This document shows positions 36,742 through 50,007 of a stretch of 64,000 nucleotides of DNA, in pieces (position 1 is the first letter of the stretch; each line of letters starts with the position of its first letter). The notes beneath the pieces are model-generated. The model did no database searches. It was not told the origin of the DNA and was given only the letters and a program-made list of their open reading frames with translations. The DNA is taken from assembly GCA_013180625.2 (NCBI GenBank), contig SNVD02010473.1, forward strand, positions 4,402,001 to 4,466,000, read 5' to 3'. The stretch comes from Boswellia sacra. Taxonomy: Eukaryota > Streptophyta > Magnoliopsida > Sapindales > Burseraceae. The translations under genes were made by a program, and so were the position numbers.

Positions 36742-37800
36742 TAGTATTTTATTATGTTAGCAATTTTTTTTTTTTTTACTATCACATAATATATTTTATA
36801 TTAGTAAACAAATAGATTACATTAAATACTCTCCACATGAGCAGCAAAATAAAAAAAGGGCAAGGGTCCGGAGCTAACTTAGCTTCATGCAAAGTGGAAG
36901 AAAATAACGTCTTCAGCTTTTAGGTTTAGTTTGGCCAAACATGCATGCCCATAGTTGAGGTTAAGCCTGCTGGTAATATCATGCCTAGCCGACACCTCAA
37001 GCTTCTAATGCAGCCTGCTTATATTCAGTTCCTAAGTTTTTGCCGGGATAATGGCCTTACCCGGGAGATCAGGAGTTGATATCCTCTCTTCCTACCGAAA
37101 CTGGTTGGGTTGTCGATAATCTCTATCAATACCAACTTTGTTTGCTCCATGGTAGGCAGTAGCAAGGAGTTCTAATGCTCCAAAAGTACTTCCAAAGCTC
37201 GAGATTCTTATATATATGCTCCCTGTCACCAATCCTATGTCAGGCACCACCTAGTTAAAGGCTACAACATTTGCATTAATGATCCGTTTTTGTTATGTTG
37301 ATGATACTCAAAAACTCCCCTTTGCTCACAAACAATTCATGAGCTTGTACCTTTTCTCGGAACTCAAACCATAAGTTGAAAACTAGGTTCCTGATCTCTC
37401 CGCCTTCACCTCTCCAAGACTCCTTGTAACTCACTTTCCTCTTGTCTCATTCCCAACCTACATGAAGAACTCAGCTCGCAAACTGGTATTGATTTAAAAA
37501 TCCTAAAACACTTTTGAGTCATTATGGCAACTTTGAACAAGTTATGCAGAGTATTTATTCACGATTATCTAGTTGTTTAATAGTTTAAAATTATTATTTA
37601 ATATAATAAAATATTAATTTAAATAAAATAGGTTCTAACCATTAAATGTTGCAGCTGTTATTTTGTGGGTAACTTTTTTTGCTTGTAAACTTTTATGCTA
37701 GGGATGGAATATATTATAAAAGTACATTGGATTGATCCAATCAGTAGGAATTAAAATTCAGATATTTTTTGAAGTGCGGGAGCACGGACTAGAGCCATAT
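36742..37800. other. intergenic with a GC-richer unidentified stretch
   Basis: 36990-37490 has more balanced composition and many C/T-rich words, as in a decayed gene or element, but all frames are closed and I recognise nothing. A tRNA-like word GGAGTTGATATCC near 37070 hints at a SINE relic. Confidence 0.3.
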
Positions 37801-37809
37801 ATAAAATTT

Positions 37810-38930
37810 CATTAATTTTGAAAACTCTAAAACAAAATACATGAATCTAAGGGATTACAAGTAAAAGATTTTTCAAAATTCTGAGAGGGGAAACTCCCAC
37901 CCCCGCCCCCTTGTTGTCTGTTTATATATAAATAAATATTAAGAAATAAAACAATATAGTTTGATATACACCTACAAACTTTTTTTTTTAGGAAAATGAT
38001 TTCTTAATTAATATAATATATATCAAAGTAAATCTTCGGTTTCTTAGCAACTATTCAACTAAATTAACCTAAGCCACAATTTAGGCTTCTATTTAATCTT
38101 TCACTAGCATAATATTGAAGATGCAACTCAACTCAAGAATGAGATTAACATTGGGATGACCGGTTTATAACTTATATATGATCAACATGGCTCTGATTCA
38201 CACAATATATCGATCTTAAAGCCACATAGGAGACTATCTGAAGCATTTTTTTTATTGTCACAGCAACACAACCATTGCTACGTCAGCATCTATAAAAAAC
38301 ACAATAAAAGTAGTCAATATTGAATCAAATTGAATGTCTTCTCCAGCTAATAACTTCAAATTGAGAATAACAAGTCGATTGTGTCTTTTTTTTTTTTTGT
38401 ATGTTTATAGGGTACTCGTTTGAAACCCTTTTTTCTGTAATATTAAATTGGTCCAATAATGTTACGAAAGTTCCCTTGACATACACCATTGAAACGTTGT
38501 GAAAACAATAAGCTGATGCATATTATTAATTTGTCAAAAATGCAAGATTATTTTATGATATATTATATGAAGGGAATGGATCTTTTGACATAAATTTTTT
38601 GACACAAAACTAGACACAAATTTCTACCCAATGATTTATAAAATCCAATGGTTGAAATGATTGATGAGTTAATAATATTAAATGTAACTTGTTGGTTTTC
38701 AATATTAACCATTGGATTTTGTGAGATCAATGGCTAAAAATTTGTATTAAACATATGGGTAATTTAATTATATATGAAAGTTTTGTATATAAAAGAAGGT
38801 AACATCATATCACTCATTTGGTGCCCTAATATTACTCATCAGTATTTATTATTAAGATTTTCTTATATTTATCTGTTCATTAATTTGATGATATATCATT
38901 TTGTATGCAAAACTTTGTGAGTGGCCTTAT
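37810..38930. repeat. dispersed duplicate X2
   Basis: Sister of X1. It lacks the hAT element and instead contains an extra segment of about 185 bp (38572-38755). Confidence 0.85.
38572..38755. mobile_element. small foldback MITE-like insertion
   Basis: Present in X2, absent in X1. Contains inverted ATCCAATGGTT / AACCATTGGAT words. Related segments occur at 32825-32985, and its GGATCTTTTGACA end recurs inverted near 35810-35850. Target duplications unclear. Confidence 0.55.
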
Positions 38931-41222
38931 TCACAAACTAACTCCTTATGCTTATATTCTCATATATAGTTACCTCCTTTGCTGTTAATTTAATAACTAA
39001 TAAAACATGAAGCATAATACCCATTGAATGATTACATAAAAACAATTGAAGACATTAAAGAAGAAAAAAAAAGAAAAAAAACCAAAGCACATCCAAAAAA
39101 AAATTATAATGAGTTAACTTTATATTGATTTGTATAAATTAAATAATCATTTAACTCTTGATTCAAAAAATAAAATCAACTATGATCAGGGTGGAGATAG
39201 GATTTGAAATCGAGGGGGCTTGATCATATAAAAATATAAAAGCATCTGATTCATATAAAATATATATTAAAATTAAAATTAAGGTGTGATCTTTTTTTTT
39301 TTTTGTGTTTGAAATCTGAAAGGCTCTGAATTACATGAAGTCTGAATAGGGTTGAATACACAAATCTGAATGATATGGTTTTTTCTTTTTAGTACCTGAA
39401 TGAAATGTCTGAAAGCTAATACTTTTACATAGATATCCTTATCGATGTTTTTTTCACTTATGATTCTATTTGATATAATATAAGTATTTACAAGTTAGTA
39501 TTCAACAATAATATTATTGAAGTATTAAAACATGACAAATTTATAACTTAAATTATTTTATATTTTACGATAAAACATAAATAGATTATACAATGAATTT
39601 GATTCAATTAAATGTGTATTGCTTGTATAATTTTTTTTAATATTTGATGTAGTAACAAGCTAGGTTTCGATTTAATAATTCTATAAATACTCATAGAACC
39701 AATGTATAAAAATGATAGAAAAGATAAATCTTATGTTAAATACAAATAAGTCATAAAAGAATTTTATAGAGGTAATTTTGAGAATTTGTAGGGAAATGAA
39801 GTATTTAGATATTTGTATTCAAATAAAAACTAAAAGTTTTACCTTTTTCTATTTACACATAATTATATGACAATCAGACTTGAGCTTGAAAAACAAACAA
39901 GGTAAAGACATCTAAAGTCCAAATAAGTAAAATTTAGACTTCAGATGAAAAAATAAACATCCCCTAAATTACTATAAAATAAAATATCATTATATCTTAT
40001 AAGGAAATTTTGAAATGAAATGCTTCATGAAAAGAGAATTGAAGATTAACAAAGTATATTTTGATACAAAATAAATTAAAAGGAGAGTAGGATAAACTTT
40101 TTCAAAAATAAAACCAAGACTTTAATCATATTTCAAATATATTAATGGTATTATGGTAACTGTAGATTTCTGATGGGCCCAATGATGGAAATTGTTAACA
40201 ATAATATTAAAATCTTTCCAAAACATAAAATTGTGGTACGGAGTCATCGTAGTGTCTGGGTAATGTTGGTATCGGTTACAAAATCTTTAATAAAAAATTT
40301 ATTGGAAAATAAAACGAAATAGGATGCTTAATTTCTCGTTATAATGCCATTTATATAATTAAAGAGTAGATTGAATTAGAGTTTGAAACTGGGTAGAATA
40401 GGTCGTTTCTTCTTTAGGACTAAAGTTGGGATGGGTAGATTTGTGAGTGAGAGAGTAATGGTTGTGGCTGTGGTGGCTCGCTTCCTTATAAGAACTTGCT
40501 CTCTGATCTGCTGCATGTGGTTGACACGAGTTGCATGTGGTCGAAGTTGTCAATGACTTCGTTACCAGCGGAATGAGTTACCAGCGAGCCACGCCACTGT
40601 GGGAGTTGATGTGAAGTTGCGGAATGTCTTTTGAACCAATCAGCAGGCTGTCTGTTCGGTCGCTCATTGTTTTGGGCAAATATACAGCAGTGTAGGTTTC
40701 GTTTTCGGCGGATCCGAGCGTTGCCGAATGAAAAAAGTGAGCCAAGGGGAAAACTTTTAACGATTTCGTAGTACCACTTACCTGATTTCATGGGACTGCT
40801 CCTCTGTTTTTCAGTGTTCTCAATGTCTCATTGGTGATTGTTGGTGAAAGAGGAACTCAAGGATCTGTGGAATATGTGCCTTGAATTCCACCAATTGAGA
40901 ATAAGAGCTTCTATTAATAACTTTTTGATGGTTCACCTCTTCTGGCATTTTGTCTCAAGATTATATATATATATATATACTCCTGTCTGTTCTTAGACCA
41001 CCTTTACAAAATTTACATTACGATCAAGATCTGTCATCTCTTTGGAGCACTTTAAGAATTTCTTTCTTAAACACTTTACGACTTATTATATCATATTATA
41101 GTTCGGGAAATCAATCGTGTGTTCACGAGATCAAGTTGGTCTTTCATCTTCATTTATGTGTAATCAAATAGTTATCATGATTTCATTAGGTTTTGAATTA
41201 TCACTAGCCACTTAATTAGGTT
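38931..41222. other. AT-rich intergenic, possible MITE and an exon-like island
   Basis: 39290-39970 resembles the PIF/Harbinger-like element (inverted AGGGGATGTTTATT end near 39950) but limits are unclear. 40390-40800 is a GC-richer island; on the minus strand it has an open frame (40791-40486) starting MKSGKWYYEI, and a GTAAGT follows ATGAAATCAG in it, so it may be a spliced gene's relic. No family assigned. A (TA)n tract sits at 40963-40980. Confidence 0.35.
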
Positions 41223-41227
41223 GCATA

Positions 41228-41787
41228 TGTTATACACAACAGAAGCGATAACCAACAGAACAATCAAAATGCACAACCACAAACTATGCTAGATAATTGA
41301 ATATGATAGCAACTAAAGAGGCAACCAATCAACCACAATGCAGAAACAGAAAGAACACCAAGATTTAACGAGGTTCGGTATAAATAACAACGTCCTTGGG
41401 CGCCGCTGAAGAAACCTTCCACTATCTTCAAAAAGAATTACAAACTTTTGAGCCATAATACAAATACCACAACTATTGGGCCAAACTACAATTACCCAAA
41501 TAGTTGGACCAAACGTAATTACCCAAACAATTGGGCAATACTACAAATACCCAAAATCAAAGGGGGAAAAACAAGTATTACAAACTTTAAGGTCCTTAAT
41601 GAAAGGCCCTTAAACTATGAGGTCTTGTATGTGAGACCTTACAAATATAGGGAGTAGAGGAGAATTTTCAATGGGACAACTAAACTTCTCCCATGTGGCT
41701 TCTTTTATAGGCCCACATGAGACCCATATTTTCTTACTTAATCAATGTGGGATTCCTCCCACTAGCATATGAGCCACAAACTCAACA
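41228..41787 (-). repeat. Copia copy 2, 3' LTR
   Basis: 560 bp, TGTTATACAC..CTCAACA; polypurine tract AAGGTGGAGATT (element strand) directly adjoins at 41788-41799. Confidence 0.93.
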
Positions 41788-41888
41788 AATCTCCACCTTG
41801 GCGAATATGCCGACCCACCACAAATTTCTTCTTTTTTCCACATTCTCTATCACAACTGCAACGCCTCCAAATGCGCCCAATGGCACGG

Positions 41889-43778
41889 TCAAACTCGTAC
41901 AATGTTGATCAAGTTCAAACAATGACTGAACTTGATTGCTGTCACAACCTTAGTCAACACATCTGCGAGATTCTCGGCAGTCTCAATCTTCTGAAGTAAG
42001 ATTCTCCCTTCCTCAATGATCACCCGCACAAAATGATACCGAACATCAATATGCTTCGTACGAATATGAAAAACTGGATTCTTTACTAAGTGAATAGCAC
42101 TCTGACTGTCAGAATAAAGAGTGATCTTCTTCTGCCCAATTCCCAATTCATCCAGCAATCCTTGTAACCAAATAGCTTCCTTCACAGCCTCTGTCATTGC
42201 CATATACTCTGCCTCTATAGTAGACAAAGCTACTGTAGACTGTAAAGTAGACTTCCAACTCATTGGTGCTTTTGCAAGAGTAAACACATAACCGGTTGTC
42301 AACCGACGTTTATCCAAATCATCAGCATAATCTGAATCAACATAACCAATAGCATACTGATCATACGTATCATCCCTCTCAAAGACTAAGCCAACATCTA
42401 CAGTTTTCAACAAATACCGTAGAATCCATTTCACTGCTTGCCAATGTCCTTTACTAGGATCATGCATGTACGTGTTCACAACTCCAACTGCATGTGAAAT
42501 GTTAGGTCTTGTACACACCATAGTATACATCAGGCTACCAACTGCATTAGCATATGGAACTCGAGACATATACTCTCGTTCCTCATCTGCACTAGGAGAT
42601 AAAGATGCACTGAGTTTCATATGAGGAGCAAGTGGGGTACTTACAGGTTTTGACTGCTCTGTAATGCCAAACCGCTGTAATACCTTCTTCAGATACTGCT
42701 TTTGAGTCAAACAAATCTTGCCTCTCCCTCTATCTCTACTAATCTCCATACCTAGTATCTTCTTAGCTTCACCCAAATCTTTTATCTCAAACTCTCGATT
42801 CAACTGAGTCTTCAACTTTACAATTTCTTTGACATTCGTCGAAGCTATCAACATATCATCAACATACAAGAGTAGATAAATGAAAGAACCATCATGTAGC
42901 CTATGATAATACACACAATTATCAAATTTGCTTCTTGTGTACCTCTGACCCATCATAAAATGATCAAATCGCTTATACCATTGTCTGGGAGATTGCTTCA
43001 AACCATAAAGCGATCTTTTCAGTTTGCACACAAAATTTTCCTTACCAGCAACTTTGAATCCCTCTGGCTGAGTCATATAGATTTCCTCTTCCAAGTCACC
43101 ATGTAAAAATGCAGTTTTTACATCAAGTTGAACTAGTTCCATATTCCTCTGAGCTACCAAGGCCAACAAAATTCTAATGGAAGAATGTTTTACAACTGGA
43201 GAAAATACCTCATAGTAGTCAATTCCTTCTTTCTGAGCGTAGCCTTTAGCTACCAACCTTGCCTTGTAGCGGACGTCATTCTTGTCAGGAAATCCATCTT
43301 TCTTTACATATACCCATTTGCACCCAATTACCTTTTTACCCTTCAATAGTTGAGCTAGCTCCCAAGTTTCATTCTTCTGAAGAGACTGCATCTTTTCGCT
43401 CATAGCTGTCATCCACTTATCAACTTCAGAACATCTGACTGCCTCTCTATAAGTGGAAGGAACATCAGCATCTACAATTGGAAGTGTATAGGCCACCATA
43501 TCAGCAAATCGAGCAGGCCTGCGAATCTCACGTCTTGGCTTATTAACTGCAATTAATTCTTGTTGCTGTTGAGGTTCCTGAGTAGAACCCTCTCCATCAT
43601 CTCCCAAATCCTCCTCTGTCACAGGAGTACCATTATCTGTCTCAACAGATCTAACTGGGTTCAATGTCATCGTTTCAAACTCCACCTGTTGCTGAGTATG
43701 CTCCACCTGCTGTGGAGTACCATTCATCTCTGTCTGGTTTTCTGATTTCTTCAACATTGAAGACTCATCAAATGTCAC
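41889..43778 (-). pseudogene. Copia copy 2 integrase tail, reverse transcriptase and RNase H (uninterrupted)
   Basis: The longest open frame in the window, 629 residues. Order: integrase C-terminal tail with a Gln-rich linker (about 1-95), reverse transcriptase with CKWVYVKKD (about 153-161), LDVKTAFLHGD and catalytic YVDD at 305-308, then RNase H with DSDYADD (Gly changed to Asp), EAEYMA and [11 protein letters not shown]. Natural stop near the polypurine tract. The upstream break at 43803 means it cannot be made as part of the normal polyprotein, but the reverse transcriptase/RNase H module itself is intact. Confidence 0.93.
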
Positions 43779-43802
43779 ATCTCGACTGGATATAATCTTC
43801 CT

Positions 43803-44045
43803 CTAACTAGGACACCAAAGACGATATCCTTTTACTCCTGAAGCAAATCCCAAGAAAATCGCTTTCTTGGCTCTAGGATCCAACTTAGATTCTTCCACAT
43901 GATAATATACAGTAGAACCAAAAACATGCAAAGAATCATAATCAGAAATAGGTTGTCCAGACCATACCTTCAATTGAGTTCTATCACCAATAGCAGCTGA
44001 AGGTAGATGATTAATGAGATGACACACATAAGTCACAGCCTCAGC
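43803..44045 (-). pseudogene. Copia copy 2 integrase, C-terminal fragment
   Basis: VTYVCHLINHLPSAAI through LGFASGVKGYRLWCPS, then TAG where copy 1 has Ser (TCG). Preceded by a stop at 44046. Confidence 0.9.
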
Positions 44046-44330
44046 CTAAAATTCCTTGCCTAACCTGGCATTGGACAACATACACCGAACTTTCTCCAGC
44101 AATGTCCGGTTCATACGTTTTGCCACCTCATTCTGCTGTGGTGTACCTCTAACAGTAAAATAACGTACAATACCTTCATCTTGACACAATTTCAAAAACC
44201 GATCACTGCTATACTCACCACCATTGTCTGTTCTGAGATGCTTGATCTTCTTGCCAGTTTGCGTCTCAATCATCTTTTTCCACTTAAGGAAAACACCAAG
44301 TACATCATCTTTTAATTTCAAACAGTACAC
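44046..44330 (-). pseudogene. Copia copy 2 integrase core, catalytic Glu replaced by Lys
   Basis: Has RTDNGGEY with the second catalytic Asp, but the Glu of the triad is Lys here: VAKRMNRT against VAERMNRT in copy 1. The neighbouring Gly is Glu. Upstream a single base is missing near 44333; downstream Trp is a stop (44046). Integrase of this copy would be inactive even without the breaks. Confidence 0.9.
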
Positions 44331-44407
44331 CCAATTCTTCTGGAAAAATCATCAACAAAAGTAACAAAGTAGTGTCTACCTCCCATCGATGCGGTTTTAG
44401 TAGGTCC

Positions 44408-44945
44408 TCACACATCTGAGTGAACATAATCAAGAATACCCTTGGTATTATGAATAGCGGTGTCAAATTTCACTCTCTTCTGCTTTCCCAGAATACAATG
44501 CTCACAAAAATTCAGCTTGCAGGTCTTTGCACCTTTCAATAAGCCTCGTTTTACCAAACTGAATAAGGCTTTCTCACTTGCATGTCCCAAACGCATATGG
44601 CACAGTCTCGTAATCTTTGAATCTGTATCATCATCAGAAACCATAGCCGCTGATCCAATAACCGTACTACCATTATAGTAATACAAGTTGTTCCTCCTAC
44701 TACCTTTCAATACCACAAGAGCGCCTGAAGTGACCCTCAGAATACCATCTCGAATAGATATAGCACAGCCTTTAGATTCCAAGGCTCCCAAAGAGATGAG
44801 ATTCTTCTTCAACTTCGGTATATACCGAACATCTATCAGAACTCTAGTCAGTCCATCATGATTCCTCAATCAGATAGAACCTATCCCAGCAGTATGGCAA
44901 ATATCATCATTGCCTATATACACAACTCCACAATCAAGCTCTTCA
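44408..44945 (-). pseudogene. Copia copy 2 GAG-pre-integrase region
   Basis: Continues after the stop at 44948: RNHDGLTRVL, HMRLGHASEK and NFCEHCILGK (HHCC zinc site), then DYVHSDV, ending at TGA in place of a Trp codon (44408). Confidence 0.9.
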
Positions 44946-44947
44946 AA

Positions 44948-45883
44948 CTAAAAGAACCATTCCCTATGTGGACACATATGATAAGTACAACCCGAATCCA
45001 TAATCCACTCATTAGAACCAGTGGATGGGTGACCAACTAGACATATATCTGAATCACTATCATCCTCACGCTCAACAACACATACATCAGAAACAGCCTT
45101 GCCCTTATCTTTCTTTTTCAACTTAGGACAATCTTTCTTCCAATGCCCTTTCTCACGACAAAAGGCACACTCATCTTTTCCTATTCTACCCCTCGACCAA
45201 GATTTTCCCCTTTTTCCTGGTTTCCTACTTTGACTACGCCCTCTCATTGTCAATGCATCTACTGACTCATCCCTATGTCCCCTTTGATCTTTCTTACGGA
45301 TTTCATAATTCAACAAAGCAGAATAAACTTGTTCAAAAGACAATTTATCTTTCCCATGGATAAGAGTAATGCACAAATGATCTAATTCATCCGGAAGTGA
45401 GCCAATCAATAACATAGCCTTAATTTCATCTTTGAAGGTTTCATCTAAGTTTAACAAATCAGCAATTAACTTATTAAACTCATCAATATGAGAACTGATG
45501 CTCGTACCTGGTTTCAACTGGAGGCGGAACAATGTCTTCAATAGATACAGCCAATTCTCATTGCTTTTCTTCATATATTTGTTTTCCAGCGCCTTCCACA
45601 GTTTTCTTGCAGATGTTTCTTTTGTGAACGGATACTTCTGTTCTCTACACAAGCAAGAGCGAATCAACCCACAAGCTTTTATATTCAGCCTGTCCCAATC
45701 TCTTGCACTGATATCTTCTGGTTTTGTTTCTTCCAGAACAATATCCAAATCTTGCTGATACAACCCGTTCAACACCTCACTCTGCCATAAGCTGAAATTA
45801 TTTTGACCATCAAATTTTTCAACATCTATTTTTGTATTTGTCATAGTCACTGTCTTCTCCGATACAGTTGACGATGATGCCAT
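44948..45883 (-). pseudogene. Copia copy 2 gag and protease start
   Basis: 311 residues from ATG 45883. The CCHC zinc knuckle CAFCREKGHWKKDC is complete, and the retropepsin DSGCTYHM follows near the end. Stops at a TAG just after CPHREWFF, where copy 1 has Gln. Serves as the reference for spotting the frameshift in copy 1's gag. Confidence 0.93.
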
Positions 45884-46041
45884 TACTACCTCTCACAAAT
45901 AAGCTCGATACACAAATCACCAATAACCAAGCTCCAAACAGACTATTATATTCAATAACTAGCAATTCAAAATCAACAGCCCAGAATAGTAGCAAGTGCT
46001 TAAATGAAATAACCACTAACTACCCAAAACCTTCGGCTCTG

Positions 46042-47450
46042 TGATAGGTGTCTATTTATGTATCATTTTCATATCAATTCATCTATGTTTCTTTGCTATA
46101 ATCCTTGATATTTTTATGTTTTTGTGTGGTTTTGATGTTTGTAGGAGTTTTGGAGGAACTTGCACCAAAGTGAAGTAAAACCTTCATTTTCACCTCTGCT
46201 AGTCAACCATCTTCTCGGATTTAATTGTAGTAATATACAATGAACCGAATAACATGTTATATACCGTTGGAAAGCTCTCAAAGTCTATTTTCTAGAGAAA
46301 TTTACGGTTCATAAATCCATTCAGTGTACTGAAAGTTATAATCAAAACAGTGTGAGAAGTGTAGAAATGTAATTCCACAAATTACTGTAGCATGTATAAT
46401 ACGGGACACTGTAGCAGGTTACTGTAGCAGAGTATTTAAACACATTTTAGGGTTTTATTTTGATAACTTGAAGAGGGGAGAACGTGGTGGAGGCTGCAGC
46501 TCTGGAATTCTTTCATCTCTTGGAGTTCTTGAAGGAGATTGAAGGCTTGGAAAGAGAAGAACTACAATCCAAAGAGAATTACATCAAATTTGCTAAATTT
46601 TTCCTTTCCCTTTCATTTTCTGGAATGTCTCCATGTTGTATTGTATTTACCACGTTCTTAAACATGTGTAACTGAATCTGAATTGGTTGAGGGTGATTTC
46701 AAAGCCCCTGATATGGTTTTTGTGAGTTGATTGTGCAAGATATTGTTATCAAATTCTCTAATTGAAGTTGCTTGTATTCTCCCATATTTAATGCTTATGA
46801 TTGCTTGCTGATTGTATTTGGGTGGCCAACTGAATATAATCTGGATATTGTCTATTGCTAGATTAGAAATCTTGATCCGTACTTGTCTTGAATTTCTAAT
46901 CATTAGTAGCAAAATTGTGATCAGAGATTGCAATGGGAGAATATAACCTAAGTTAAATAATCCGAGCTTGTGTGTTTATTGCTTAGATCAACCTGTCTTT
47001 CTTTTCGTAATGCATCCATTGAATTAAATTTAGAAAGCTTGTTCTAGGTTGTTTAATGGTTAGAGATTAAATAAAGAGCTTGTTTTATTTAACAACAAAG
47101 TAAGGAAAGATTGGGATAACAGAGCTTGTTGTTATCTACGGTTGATAATTTCAATGGTGTAATTGGATGACAATTCTACAATTAATTCGCAAATCCATAT
47201 CTTGTGGTAGAGAAGATCCCTTAACCAGGTTTCTCTCATTGATTTTTTAATCTGTTTAAATTTGCATTGTGTTATTCTTTACTTGCATTAATATTTTATC
47301 TAGTTAATTAATCAACAAAACCCCCCTCATTTAGTTTATTGTTGCTTTCGAATAACAAATTCAATTAGAATCAATCCTCGTGGGAACGATATCTTACTCA
47401 TCACTTTATTACTTGTGCGACTAGTATACTTGCTAGTTTCGAATGCATCA
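46042..47450 (+). repeat. gypsy 5' LTR
   Basis: 1409 bp. TATTTAAA at 46433-46440 is the likely TATA box for element RNA, preceded by repeated 'actgtagca' words (46384-46430). Confidence 0.95.
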
Positions 47451-47456
47451 AGTTTT

Positions 47457-47474
47457 TGGCGCCGTTGCCGGGGA
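47457..47474 (+). promoter_or_regulatory. primer-binding site, tRNA-Asp type
   Basis: TGGCGCCGTTGCCGGGGA lies six bases inside the 5' LTR. This PBS is shared by Athila/Tat-type gypsy elements. Confidence 0.88.
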
Positions 47475-47556
47475 TTGATTTTCTAATCGATTTGTTATTC
47501 TGTCTTTACTGATAATTCTTGATTTTTATTTTTCTGATTGTTGTGTTTAAGCTTTT

Positions 47557-49259
47557 ATGTCCGAGGGAGAAGCGGACCAACGACTTAAGCGAATTAAGGA
47601 GTTTCTCCAATCCTTGAATTTAAGACTAAATCGGTCAATTTCAACTCCACCTCCAGAATTTGACCTTGCACTACATACTTGCCTCCCATCTTCTTGCAGT
47701 TCAATCAACTCTGAATTGGAAGTAATAGCGATGCAAAACAATCAGACTCTTAAGGAGTTAGCGGCTCCAATTATCGATCAACAACCGCTGTGCATAAATA
47801 CCAATCTTGAGGTAGATTTTGAACTTAAATCTGGACTAATTCATCTCTTGCCTACATTTCATGGTTTTGTAGGAGAGAATCCTATCAAATACCTCAGCGA
47901 ATTTCATGTGGTATGCTCAAGTATGAAGCCAACTGGCGTGTCTGAGGAGCAAATAAAATTGAGAGCTTTTCCATTCTCATTAGCAGATTCAGCGAAAGAT
48001 TGGCTATACTATCTACCACCGGGTACCATCACCACGTGGAATGAGATAAGTAAACTCTTTTTAGAGAAATGCTTTCCCATTTTGAAAGCTATAAACATTA
48101 GAAAAGACATTTGTGACATTCGACAGCACAATGGAGAATCACTTTATGAATATTGGGAGAGATTTAAAAGGTTATGTGCTACCTGTCCAAACCATCAAAT
48201 TAGTGATGGACTTCTTATTCAATATTTCTATGAGGGTCTCCTACCAATGGAAAGGAGTATCATTGATACTGCTAGTGGTGGAGCACTAGTTAATAAAACA
48301 CCGAAAGTTGTAAGACATTTGATTAGCGACATGGCAGCGAACTCCCAACAATTCAGCAGCCAATTTGAGCCACAACTACCAAGGAGAGTAAATGAGGTAA
48401 GTACTTCGAACATTGAACAACAACTTTCTGAGCTTATTTCTCTTGTAAAAAAATGGCTGTAGGACATATGCAGCAATCTTATGTATGTGGAGTATGTTCT
48501 ACCATGGAGCATCCAATCGACATGTGTCCAACTTTGCAAGAAGGAGATACGGAACAAGCCAATACCATGGGTGGATTTCCAGGACAACCAAGCCAAAGTT
48601 ACAGGAATCATCAGCCAATCACCCCAAATGGCATACCAAATTGGCTGCAAGGTTTCAATCAACCTGGAGTGCAACAACCATTTCAAATGCAACCACCACC
48701 AATGCCACATCCAGCACCACAACCAGCTTCACAAAACTCAGGTATGTCTCTCCAGGATATTGTTAATGCACTTGCCACTAACACAATGCAATTCCAGCAG
48801 GAAACTGGGGCAAGTATCCAAAACCTGGCAAATCAAATAGGACAATTGGCTACTAGCATGAGCAAATTCGAGGGCCAAGACTCAGAAAAATTATCTTCTC
48901 AAACGGTGATCAATCCAAGCGAGATTGCTAGTGCGATAACTTCACGAAGTGGAGAGCAATTAGATGTCTTGCCAAGGAAATCACAAACTGATGAAGGAGA
49001 TGACACCATAGCCACCATGAACAAAACATTGACTTCTCAGGTAAATCCTATAACTCCCATTCCTTCATATGTTACTCCTCCACTTTTTTCTAGTAGATTT
49101 GCAAAATCAAAGAAGGAGGAACAAGAACAGAAAATCCTGGAAACTTTTCGCAAAATCGAGGTAAATATACCACTTTTTGGATTCTATCGAGCAAGTACCT
49201 CATTATACAAAACGTCCCAAGGAGTTATGCACCAACAAGAGAAATTCAAAAGGGAATGA
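47557..49259 (+). pseudogene. gypsy gag, frameshifted
   Basis: First frame 47557-48462 (301 residues) holds the Retrotrans_gag core: FHGFVGENPIKYLSEF, LRAFPFSLADSAKDWLYYLP, WNEISKLFLEKCFP and ESLYEYWERFKRL. An A-run near 48450 shifts the frame, and 48453-49259 continues with the zinc knuckle CGVCSTMEHPIDMC (CX2CX4HX4C) and a Gln/Pro-rich tail (QPPPMPHPAPQPAS). The second frame is lost near 49180, where the protease leader continues in a third frame. All are in sense with the LTRs. Confidence 0.92.
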
Positions 49260-50007
49260 GAAAGTAAGTATGGGGGAAAATGTTTCAACTGTACTACAAA
49301 GAAAAATTCCTCCGAAATGCAATGATCCAGGTAGGGTTAGCATTCCATGCACCATTGGTAAAATCAAGTTTGAAAGAGCTATGTTAGATTTAGGAGCATC
49401 TATTAATGTCATGCTATATTCTATTTATGCTTCTTTAAATCTTGGACCTTTTGCGAAAACTGGTATTACCATTTAACTTGCTGATCATTCTAATACATAT
49501 CGCAAGGGAGTTGTGGAAGATGTGCTTGTGCAGGTGAATCAATTAGTTTTCCCAGCAGACTTTTATGTTCTTAAAATGGAGGATGAGACATCTCCTAATC
49601 CAACACTAATTCTTTTAGGGAGACCATTTCTGAAGACTGCCCGAGCCAAGATTGATGTTCATGATGGCATTCTCACCACGGAGTTTGATGGCGAGGTGAT
49701 TTGTTTCAATATTTTTGAGGCAATGAGGTACCCTAGTGACTTGCATTCTGTTTTTGTAGTTAATGTTATTGATTCATTGCCACAACAACATTTTGAGTTA
49801 ACTCACAAGGATGGATTAGAAGTGGCTTTTAGTGAGCACATAGGGACAGAAAATTTCAAGGAATCAAGAAGGTTGATACAAGTGTCCAAAGAAATGGAGG
49901 AAACTGTGGCAAGCTTAGATGAGATCATAGCTATAACCACAAACAGGTATGATGTTTTGTACATTGAATTGCCTTTATCTAATGAGAAAAACTTCTTCCT
50001 TCTGTGA
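49177..50007 (+). pseudogene. gypsy aspartic protease
   Basis: Frame 49177-49476 carries KIPPKCNDPG, IPCTIGKIKFERAMLDLGAS (the DLGAS form of the retropepsin active site used by Athila-like elements) and ends at a TAA that replaces a Gln codon. 49513-50007 continues with ILLGRPFLKTARAKIDVHDG (the second conserved protease block) and an acidic region before the link to pol. One frameshift near 50000 then leads into KAPTLELKLLPDHL. Confidence 0.9.

Noticed and set aside
40486..40791. SPRY-like protein suggested by GKWYYE
   Set aside because: Only six residues fit, the rest of the frame shows no SPRY features, and a donor-like GTAAGT sits within it. Left as an unidentified island.
48228..48722. 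164-codon minus-strand ORF rich in Trp
   Set aside because: Antisense to gypsy gag, with composition explained by the opposite strand.
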